DNA of 64,000 nt, taken from NCBI GenBank assembly GCA_965246845.1, contig CBDFFR010000008.1, forward strand, positions 62,001 to 126,000, in the 5' to 3' direction. The DNA is from JBBRMW01 sp965246845 (lineage in GTDB: Bacteria; Chloroflexota; Anaerolineae; Aggregatilineales; UBA2796). The first letter of the stretch is position 1. The number at the start of each line of letters is the position of its first letter. Under the pieces are notes generated by a model. The model had not been told where the DNA came from and ran no database searches. It was given only the letters and a program-made list of their open reading frames with translations. A program made the translations under genes and the position numbers. Below are positions 16,759 to 22,759 of the stretch, one piece after another.

Positions 16759-17007
16759 ATGCCGACACGATCCGAATGTGATGAGATGCCGATTGAGATA
16801 CTGGGTGTAAGCGAAAAATGCTCGTCTCTAATGAAACTCAAGAGTATAAATACGGTTGGAGATGCACTTGACTTTATAAAACTTCTTTACGCTGTATTTG
16901 AGAGTGCTATATGGGATACACCTTTGCTTGGGTATGTACCGGAAATCGAAGAACGACTTAAAATCATTGAGTGTTGGTCTGACGAAACAAGGCAAGTCGA
17001 CGAGTAA
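16759..17007 (+). CDS. Orphan small protein resembling the RNA polymerase alpha C-terminal domain
   Basis: An 82-residue protein with a good ribosome binding site (GGAGGG, 16748-16753). Residues about 10-65 (EILGVSEKCSSLMKLKSINTVGDALDF and later LLGYVPEIEERLKII) match the layout of the RNA polymerase alpha-CTD: a first helix, the helix-hairpin-helix with the INTVGD pattern, and a final helix. The whole catalytic N-terminal alpha domain is absent. It is markedly less G+C-rich than its neighbours, which hints at foreign origin. Role unknown; alpha-CTD-like stand-alone proteins could bind DNA or regulators. Confidence 0.55.
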   Translation: MPTRSECDEMPIEILGVSEKCSSLMKLKSINTVGDALDFIKLLYAVFESAIWDTPLLGYVPEIEERLKIIECWSDETRQVDE

Positions 17008-17033
17008 TGAATGGAAATACAGTACCGAAAAGC

Positions 17034-17328
17034 ATGTCCTTGAAGAAGCTGTGGCGGCTTTCCAAACCGGAGGAAGTCGAATATATTGACGGCGAAATCT
17101 GGATCATTCCCAATTATCAGGCCGTTCCTTATTGACCTGACGATCAATGACTTTGCGGATGCCATTCGTGACAAACGGCTGGAACGTGTCCATATCCGCT
17201 CGACGTATGTTCAGTTAGCAGATAAGACCCGCACGCGCGCCCGGTTTATGCGCCAGCCGCATGTGCTTTGTCTGAGCCGCAAACGCGAAAAAGCGTATTT
17301 TGCCGCTACGCCGGAGTGGAAGAATTAA
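17034..17328 (+). pseudogene. Frameshifted small ORF of unknown family
   Basis: ATG at 17034 opens a frame (MSLKKLWRLSKPEEVEYIDG, then EIWIIPNYQAVPY) that stops at 17135; a frame one base off continues with DLTINDFADAIRDKRLERVH and runs to a stop at 17328. The halves look like one interrupted protein, with a basic second half (RTRARFMRQPHVLCLSRKR). I recognise no family. It may be the displaced 5' partner of the Uma2 fragment that starts four bases later. Confidence 0.4.
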
Positions 17329-17331
17329 CCG

Positions 17332-17586
17332 TTGCTCATCCCGCCTGATCTGACCGCCGAAATATTTGGCGAACAGGAACGCGCGAAAGTCGAACGTAAA
17401 CTCCAACTGGATATTGAGAACGGGGTACGCCTCGCTTTGATGGTGGACCCACAGGAGGAGAGTATCACGGTCTATTCACGTTCACACGCACCTTTCACGC
17501 TGCGGAAGGGCAATACGCTCGCCGGCGGCGATGCCATCCCCGGCTTGATGCTCCCGCTCACGGACTTTTTTGATCGAACACTTTGA
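17332..17586 (+). pseudogene. Uma2 family endonuclease, C-terminal remnant
   Basis: An 84-codon frame that begins at the PDL motif of Uma2 (DUF820) proteins: PPDLTAEIFGEQERAKVERK, then GVRLALMVDPQEESITVYS and TLAGGDAIPGLMLPLTDFF, which is the standard end of the family. The N-terminal half, with the first conserved region of the PD-(D/E)XK fold, is missing, so it is very unlikely to be an active nuclease. Uma2 proteins are often multicopy in cyanobacteria and Chloroflexota. Confidence 0.7.
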
Positions 17587-17634
17587 TACGGTGTGCTTCG
17601 CTTGTAGAAACCATATCATGCGATAGTTAGGCGC

Positions 17635-17640
17635 TATAAT
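17635..17640 (+). promoter_or_regulatory. -10 element before the second Uma2 gene
   Basis: A perfect TATAAT lies 25 bases before the ATG at 17666, with a GAGGTG ribosome binding site between. No convincing -35 box at the right distance. Confidence 0.4.
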
Positions 17641-17665
17641 CGAACCGTCGAATGAGGTGGTGAAC

Positions 17666-18304
17666 ATGGCTGATATTGCTGCACCCGTCCGCGAGGGAAT
17701 GTCTCTGGATGAGTTCTGGAAGAAACAGGATGAACAGCCGTTTGAACTCATCGAAGGGGAGATTGTGCCATTGAGTGCGAAAAAATATATATCCGACAGG
17801 TTCAACTACATAACGCGGCGCGTATTCGCCGAAAAATCGAATCTTATGCGGATGCCCAGCGAAATTCTGGAATTGTCGTTCACGTTGAGGTAACATTTGC
17901 GTTGCCCGAAACTCTGGCGAACGGTGGATCAAAGGTTCACGCCAACCGGATGTGATCTTTTTATGAAAAAGATCGAATTGACGCCTATGATGTAGAGCAT
18001 CCAATAAGCGACGAAGATGACGACTCTTCCGCTTGATGCTTGTTCCCGATCTGGCTAGTCGAAGTAATCTCTGAAATCTGATAATCTGGTCTGAAGTTGT
18101 TGCAGAAAAGCCGGTTATGTATTTGCAGAGATGGATGTGCGACTGGTGTGGATCATCGATTATCGCCGACGCAAGTTATTAACGGTCTATACACGCTGAC
18201 GATCCTGCCACGAACACTCTTTATCCGTTGGCGACACTTTCACAGGCGGTGACGTACTCCCCGGCTTCACCCTTGAACTCGCGACCTTTTTCACCTCGAA
18301 ATAG
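17666..18304 (+). pseudogene. Uma2 family endonuclease, multiply frameshifted
   Basis: Translation begins with a good ribosome binding site as MADIAAPVREGMSLDEFWKK, then QPFELIEGEIVPLS, the normal Uma2 start, but stops at 17893. Homology continues in other frames: a PDVIF segment near 17950, EMDVRLVWIIDYRRRKLLTV at about 18126-18190, and GDTFTGGDVLPGFTLELATF to a stop at 18302-18304. At least three single-base shifts are needed to read it through. The ancestral gene would have been about 200 codons. Either a decayed gene or a stretch with sequencing errors. Confidence 0.75.
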
Positions 18305-18424
18305 CGGGAATCATCATATCAGAATCAGGCGGTTTGTTTATTGCGATTTTAGGGGTTCACCGTCTATAGTGTCGAACATAGCTTGTTCAAAACTGAACAA
18401 TCCAGCAATTGAGGAGCTACTCGA

Positions 18425-18772
18425 ATGACCCACATTATTACCAGCCTGTGCCTGCGTGATGGCGCTTGCGTTGAAGTCTGTCCGGTGGAGTGCATCGTAC
18501 CGGGTATCCCGGAAGCGGAGTGGCCCTGGTACTTCATTGACCCGGATACCTGCATCGATTGCGGCGCGTGCGTCCCGGAATGCCCATTCGAGGCGATTTT
18601 CCCGGAAGATGACGTCCCCGGCAGCCTATGAACTCGCGGATGGTCAGGAAGTCAAGCCGTTCACGGGCGACAAGTATATGTCCCCCAACACGATCATCGA
18701 CCTGACGCCCGATACTCAGCCGAATTACGACTTCTTCATAGATCGGGACCCGGCTACAACGCGCGTGCCTAG
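18425..18772 (+). pseudogene. Ferredoxin (7Fe/8Fe type), copy 1, frameshifted in the C-terminal part
   Basis: ATG 18425 follows GAGGAG. The first 68 codons are intact and hold both iron-sulfur motifs: CLRDGACVEVCPVEC and CIDCGACVPECP, with PEAEWPWYFIDPD between. The frame then stops at 18631, but a frame one base off continues ELADGQEVKPFTGDKYMSPN and TIIDLTPDTQPNYDFF, and after a second shift GPGYNARA-stop at 18772. The truncated 68-residue product could still be a working electron carrier because the cluster ligands are complete. The intact relative would be about 115 residues. Confidence 0.7.
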
Positions 18773-18804
18773 TCTTCGTGTCAGATACGCGCACAGTGCA
18801 GCAA

Positions 18805-18833
18805 AAGCGGGTCAATTGTGCGACCCGCTTTTT
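18805..18833 (+). terminator. Rho-independent terminator after ferredoxin copy 1
   Basis: AAGCGGGTC pairs with GACCCGCTT (9 bp) around AATTGTGC and ends in TTTTT. Confidence 0.9.
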
Positions 18834-18888
18834 GTTATCTACCCGGATAACGATTTCGGTCTGATAAAAGACAGAAGGAGTACCCGTT

Positions 18889-19241
18889 GTGACTTTCACG
18901 TCATTACCAGTCTGTGCCTGCGCGACGGCGCGTGCGTTGAAGTTTGTCCGGTCGATTGCATCGTACGGCAGGCACTGCCCGGAAGCCGAGTGGCCGTGGT
19001 ACTTCATCGATCCCGACGCCTGTATCGATTGTGGTGCGTGCCTCCCGGAATGCCCATTTGATGCGATTTTCGAGGAACCCGATGTTCCGTCTGCGCTATA
19101 CGCTCAAAGATGGGCAGGAAGTCCAGCCTCTGCATGGTACGAAATATGCTGCACCCGGAACCGTGATCGACCTCACGCCTGATATTCAGCCCAACTATGA
19201 TTTCTACAAGACGGGTCCCGGCTACAACGCGCGTCGCCTAG
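18889..19241 (+). pseudogene. Ferredoxin, copy 2, several frameshifts
   Basis: AGAAGGAG precedes a GTG at 18889. The copy aligns along its length with copy 1 but changes frame about four times: VITSLCLRDGACVEVCPVDC in one frame, PEAEWPWYFIDPDACIDCGA then CLPECPFDAIFEEPDVPS in a second, and LKDGQEVQPLHGTKYAAPGT then VIDLTPDIQPNYDFYKTGPG in a third. Unlike copy 1 no single frame contains both cluster motifs, so no functional product is expected as written. A terminator follows, as for copy 1, so the unit gene-plus-terminator seems to have been duplicated. Confidence 0.7.
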
Positions 19242-19269
19242 TTCGTAAGGTTGTGTGTAGCGCATCCTG

Positions 19270-19299
19270 GAGCGGATCAAGCGCGATCCGCTCTTTTTT
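19270..19299 (+). terminator. Rho-independent terminator after ferredoxin copy 2
   Basis: GAGCGGATC pairs perfectly with GATCCGCTC (9 bp) around AAGCGC, followed by six T. Confidence 0.93.
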
Positions 19300-19401
19300 G
19301 TCTCCGCGACGGATTGATCTGACCCTACGAAGGCGAGGCCGGGCGCTTGCCTCGCCCGCAATCGGCGTTATCATTTTTCAGCATTTCAGGAGTCGTTGAA
19401 C

Positions 19402-20823
19402 ATGGTTGACTATCGTACCGAAAAAGACTCGCTCGGCGAGTTACAAGTCCCCGCGAACGCCTATTATGGTGTGCAGACTCAGCGCGCGGTGAACAATTTC
19501 CCCATCTCCGGTCTCAAGCCGTACCGCGCCTTCGTCTGGTCGATGGCCGCGATCAAGCGCGCGGCGGCGGTCGTTAACCGCGATCTCGGCTTGCTCGAAC
19601 CGCACCTCGCGGATGCGATTGTGCAGGCCGCAAGCGAAGTGATGGACGGCAAGCTGAACGATCAGTTCGTGGTCGATCCGTTCCAGGCGGGCGCGGGGAC
19701 CAGCCACAATATGAACACGAATGAAGTTCTCGCCGCCCGTGCGAGTGAAATTCTTGGCGTCGCGCTTGCCGCGCCTGCGAAGGACAAACCCGTGCGCTCC
19801 AACGACCATGTGAACATGGCGCAAAGCACGAATGATACGATCCCGACCGCGATTCGCGTCGGCGTACTGTGGCGGCTCGGCGATCTCGTTTCGACGCTGC
19901 AAGCGCTGCACGACGCGCTGGATGCGAAGGCGCAGGAGTTCTGGCCTGTCGTGAAGAGCGGACGGACGCACCTGCAAGACGCGGTCCCGGTGCGGCTTGG
20001 GCAGGAATTCAGTGGTTACGCGAAGGCCGTTGAACGCAACATCGAAAAAATCAATATGGCCGCCGAAGGCTTGAAGCGGCTCGGCATCGGCGGGACGGCA
20101 GCCGGAACGGGGTTGAATGCACACCCGGATTATCACAAGGGGATGGTGCGCGTCCTCGGTGAACTGCTGGGGATGCAGCTTCAGGAGAGCGATAATCTCT
20201 TCGAGGGGATGCAGTCCATGAGCGACGCGGTGTTCTTCTCCGGCGCGATCCGTGCGACCGCGCAGGATTTGATCCGCATCGCGAATGACTTCCGGCTGCT
20301 CTCCAGCGGACCCAGCACGGGGTTGGACGAAATTCGGCTGCCGCCTGTGCAGCCGGGGTCGAGCATCATGCCCGGCAAGGTAAACCCGGTGCTTGCGGAA
20401 ATGCTCGATATGGCGATGTTTTACGTCCTCGGCAACGATACGACGATCACCTACGCGGCACAGGCCGGGCAGCTCGAACTCAACGTCATGATGCCGATTA
20501 TCGCGCACTGCCTGTTTCAGGAGATGGACGTGATGATCGGTGCGGTGCGCGCATTCACCGATAAGTGCGTGCTTGGCCTCGTCGCGAACAAAGAAAAGGC
20601 CGAAGCGTGGCTCGCGAAGAACGCGATCATCGCGACTGCGCTCAACCCGATCATCGGCTATGAAAAGGGCGCGGCGGTAGTCAAGCAGGCCATCGCGCAG
20701 AACCGTACCATCCGCGAACTGGTGGTTGAACTTGGCTACCTGACCGACGAGCAGGCCGCCCATGCGCTCGACGCGGCAAAGCTGACCGAAGGCGGGATCA
20801 CGGATACACCTGCGGCGGGATAG
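19402..20823 (+). CDS. Class II fumarase / aspartase superfamily lyase
   Basis: A 473-residue homotetrameric lyase. GAGTSHNMNTNEVLAARASE, HVNMAQSTNDTIPTAIRV, SGRTHLQDAVPVRLGQEFSG and the signature GSSIMPGKVNPVLAEML are all present; the Ser of GSSIMPGK is the catalytic base. RTHLQDA and MPGKVNP are closer to class II fumarase (fumarate + water to malate), while FPTA-type and C-terminal parts do not exclude aspartate ammonia-lyase (fumarate + ammonia). ATG 19402 has CAGGAG 8-10 bases upstream. Monocistronic, bounded by terminators. Confidence 0.88.
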   Translation: MVDYRTEKDSLGELQVPANAYYGVQTQRAVNNFPISGLKPYRAFVWSMAAIKRAAAVVNRDLGLLEPHLADAIVQAASEVMDGKLNDQFVVDPFQAGAGTSHNMNTNEVLAARASEILGVALAAPAKDKPVRSNDHVNMAQSTNDTIPTAIRVGVLWRLGDLVSTLQALHDALDAKAQEFWPVVKSGRTHLQDAVPVRLGQEFSGYAKAVERNIEKINMAAEGLKRLGIGGTAAGTGLNAHPDYHKGMVRVLGELLGMQLQESDNLFEGMQSMSDAVFFSGAIRATAQDLIRIANDFRLLSSGPSTGLDEIRLPPVQPGSSIMPGKVNPVLAEMLDMAMFYVLGNDTTITYAAQAGQLELNVMMPIIAHCLFQEMDVMIGAVRAFTDKCVLGLVANKEKAEAWLAKNAIIATALNPIIGYEKGAAVVKQAIAQNRTIRELVVELGYLTDEQAAHALDAAKLTEGGITDTPAAG

Positions 20824-20836
20824 TCGGTTTTATGAC

Positions 20837-20858
20837 GAGGGCGCAACGCTGCGCCCTC
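20837..20858 (+). terminator. Probable terminator hairpin after the lyase gene
   Basis: GAGGGCGCA pairs with TGCGCCCTC (9 bp) around ACGC. The T-tract is poor (ATTAG), so it may be only a weak or factor-assisted terminator. Confidence 0.55.
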
Positions 20859-20872
20859 ATTAGCAAGTGAGT

Positions 20873-20878
20873 TATAAT
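20873..20878 (+). promoter_or_regulatory. -10 element of the deoC gene
   Basis: A perfect TATAAT lies 29 bases before the ATG at 20908; no clear -35 box. Confidence 0.45.
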
Positions 20879-20907
20879 CGACACTAAAATGTGAGAGGTA
20901 GCGGGCA

Positions 20908-21897
20908 ATGGTTGCGCTGAATATTTACGAAGATGAACGTCTGGATCACGCACGCGAAGAGCGCAACCCGGGTACGCCGCTGGACCTCGACCGCGTGCTG
21001 GACCAGCGCGTGAACCGCAGCGCCGTCGAACGCCGCGCCGCAACGCTCGGCACGCGGCGCACCGTCAAGAAGGAGTGGCAGGCGGCGTGGCTGCTGCGCG
21101 CGATCCAGTGCATCGACCTGACCGCGCTCAGTGGTGACGATACCCCCGGCAATGTGCGCCGCCTGTGCGCGAAGGCACGTCAACCCGTCCGCACGGATTT
21201 GCTGGCGGCGCTCGGCGTGGACGGGATCAAGGTCGGCGCGGTGTGCGTCTATCACAATCTCGTCGCGACGGCGGTAGATGCACTGCATGGCACGCAAATC
21301 CCGGTCGCGGCTGTTTCGACTGGTTTCCCGGCGGGTCAAACCTCGCTCGAAACGCGGCTTGCGGAGATTCGCGCGTCGGTTGCGGATGGCGCTCGCGAGA
21401 TCGACATCGTGATTGGGCGGGCGCACGCGCTCACGGGCAATTGGCGCGGCCTCTACGACGAGGTGCGCGCAATGCGCGATGCTTGCGGCGAGTCGCATAT
21501 GAAGGCGATCCTCGCGACGGGCGAACTTGGTACGCTGCGCATGGTCGCAATGGCGAGTCAGGTCTGCATGATGGCGGGCGCGGATTTCATCAAGACCAGC
21601 ACCGGGAAGGAACCTGTCAACGCGACGCTGCCCGTGAGCCTTGTCATGGTGCGCGCCATTCGCGATTATGAAGAGCAGACGGGTTACAAGGTCGGGTTCA
21701 AACCTGCGGGCGGCATTCGCGCGGCAAAGCAGGCGCTCGACTGGCTGATTTTGATGAAGGAAGAACTCGGCGAGGAATGGATGCAACCGCATTTATTCCG
21801 CATCGGCGCGAGCGGGCTGCTCTCCGATATTGAGCGGCAATTGGAGCATTACGTGACGGGGCATTATTCGGCGTCGTTCCGTCATCCAATGGTTTGA
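20908..21897 (+). CDS. deoC: Deoxyribose-phosphate aldolase, long (DERA) form
   Basis: A 329-residue class I aldolase splitting 2-deoxyribose 5-phosphate into glyceraldehyde 3-phosphate and acetaldehyde. The Schiff-base lysine is in FIKTSTGKE and the proton-relay lysine in GFKPAGGIR. It is about 100 residues longer than the usual bacterial DeoC and follows the animal-type DERA pattern closely: KEWQAAWLLRAIQCIDLTAL with SGDDTPGNVRRLCAKA at the start, FPAGQTSLETRL, ILATGELGTL, and LFRIGASGLLSDIERQ at the end. GAGAGG is about 10 bases upstream of ATG 20908. Monocistronic. Confidence 0.95.
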   Translation: MVALNIYEDERLDHAREERNPGTPLDLDRVLDQRVNRSAVERRAATLGTRRTVKKEWQAAWLLRAIQCIDLTALSGDDTPGNVRRLCAKARQPVRTDLLAALGVDGIKVGAVCVYHNLVATAVDALHGTQIPVAAVSTGFPAGQTSLETRLAEIRASVADGAREIDIVIGRAHALTGNWRGLYDEVRAMRDACGESHMKAILATGELGTLRMVAMASQVCMMAGADFIKTSTGKEPVNATLPVSLVMVRAIRDYEEQTGYKVGFKPAGGIRAAKQALDWLILMKEELGEEWMQPHLFRIGASGLLSDIERQLEHYVTGHYSASFRHPMV

Positions 21898-21928
21898 TCC
21901 GACCTCTCGCAGGTATTCTGTATCGGAC

Positions 21929-21957
21929 GGGTCGGGCAAGCCGCGACCCCTACACCG
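21929..21957 (+). repeat. Dispersed hairpin repeat (family A'')
   Basis: GGGTCGGGCAAGCCGCGACCC followed by CTACACCGG. GGGTCG pairs with CGACCC. The same unit with the CTACACCGG tail recurs at 35959. Confidence 0.8.
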
Positions 21958-21977
21958 GAAAACGCGCGTTGTATTCT

Positions 21978-22003
21978 GTAGGGGCGGACCTATGTGTCCG
22001 CCC
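21978..22003 (+). repeat. Dispersed hairpin repeat (family A)
   Basis: GTAGG then GGGCGGAC/GTCCGCCC with loop CTATGT. Confidence 0.9.
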
Positions 22004-22109
22004 AATATTGCATTGAAGATGGGTCTTTATAGGGGCTGAATTTATACAACCCGGCACAAATCTTATACAAACAATACGATAGCTAAACCTATACAGATTA
22101 AAACATCTG

Positions 22110-22118
22110 TGCTATAAT
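22110..22118 (+). promoter_or_regulatory. Extended -10 promoter upstream of the SWIM gene
   Basis: TGCTATAAT is an ideal extended -10 element. It lies 90 bases before the ATG at 22208, giving an A-rich leader of about 80 bases. Confidence 0.45.
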
Positions 22119-22207
22119 CATGCCAATATGAAAGCGCGAAACAGCTCCTTTTCTCCCAATTATTTGAACCCGCGCGTATTGGGATTTGGGGTGAGAAACA
22201 ACAGCAC

Positions 22208-22588
22208 ATGAGACCTAAAGAACTCCTCCGCCTGAAGGAAAAAGGCAAGCGGATGTCGGTGCGGATCATCGCGCCGGATATGAATAACACACCATACACT
22301 GCAATCGTCGGTAGCACCTCGAACGCTGCGTACAATCATTTCGTGACCGTGAAGTTCGAGCCGAACGGAACGATAGTTGCGCGCTGCACTTGCCCCTGGG
22401 CCGCGCATGGCGGTATCGCGTGCAGCCATGTCATGGCCGCCTTGACCCGGCTTGCCGAGAAGAAACACCGCACACTCAGCTTCTGGCCGACGCATGAAGA
22501 CGCAGCGCGGCAGAAGCACGCGATGTTTAGCCTGACGGATAATACCTCCGGCGAGAAAATCTGGGTGACGAGCCGCCGCGCGTCATAA
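22208..22588 (+). CDS. Small SWIM zinc-finger protein
   Basis: A 126-residue protein. Residues 60-80 carry the SWIM pattern CxCx(n)CxH: CTCPWAAHGGIACSH, a zinc-binding module found alone or in SNF2 helicases and transposases and linked with nucleic-acid or protein binding. The region before it (AYNHFVTVKFEPNGTIVARC) matches the beta strands that lead into SWIM fingers. There is no other domain. It may be a regulatory DNA-binding protein or the remnant of a larger one, but both ends look natural and it has its own promoter. Confidence 0.7.
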   Translation: MRPKELLRLKEKGKRMSVRIIAPDMNNTPYTAIVGSTSNAAYNHFVTVKFEPNGTIVARCTCPWAAHGGIACSHVMAALTRLAEKKHRTLSFWPTHEDAARQKHAMFSLTDNTSGEKIWVTSRRAS

Positions 22589-22595
22589 TCAAAAA

Positions 22596-22617
22596 AGGTG
22601 GACCCGTGTGTCCACCC
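22596..22617 (+). repeat. Dispersed hairpin repeat (family A) with compensatory change
   Basis: GGTGGAC/GTCCACC with loop CCGTGT. The C to T change in the left arm is matched by G to A in the right arm, so the stem is preserved. Confidence 0.85.
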
Positions 22618-22635
22618 TCGCGCGAGCTGCGCCGT

Positions 22636-22660
22636 GTAGGGGCGGACCTGTGTGTCCGCC
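22636..22660 (+). repeat. Dispersed hairpin repeat (family A)
   Basis: GTAGGGGCGGAC/GTCCGCC with loop CTGTGT, 18 bases after the preceding copy. Confidence 0.9.
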
Positions 22661-22718
22661 TTTGTTTTTGACCCTGCGATTGTTATGCGTTCGCCCTTAA
22701 AAACCCGAACAAATGCGC

Positions 22719-22724
22719 TATAAT
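22719..22724 (+). promoter_or_regulatory. -10 element of the ATPase-glycosidase-GT39 operon
   Basis: TATAAT 35 bases upstream of the ATG at 22760, inside GCGCTATAATG. No clear -35. Confidence 0.4.
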
Positions 22725-22759
22725 GAACGGCGCAAATTGGACAATTGATGAGGCGGGCA

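Larger units (their letters stand above)
21898..22207 (+). other. Intergenic region with repeats and an A+T-rich promoter stretch
   Basis: No gene is visible. It holds one family A'' unit (21929), one family A unit (21978), a degenerate GGGTCTTTATAGGGG remnant near 22020, and then about 150 A+T-rich bases with recurring ATACAA/ATACAG words ending in an extended -10 (TGCTATAAT at 22110-22118). Confidence 0.6.

Noticed and set aside
22208..22588. SWIM protein considered as part of a transposase or SNF2 helicase
   Set aside because: No helicase or transposase segment adjoins it and it has its own promoter-like element and natural ends.
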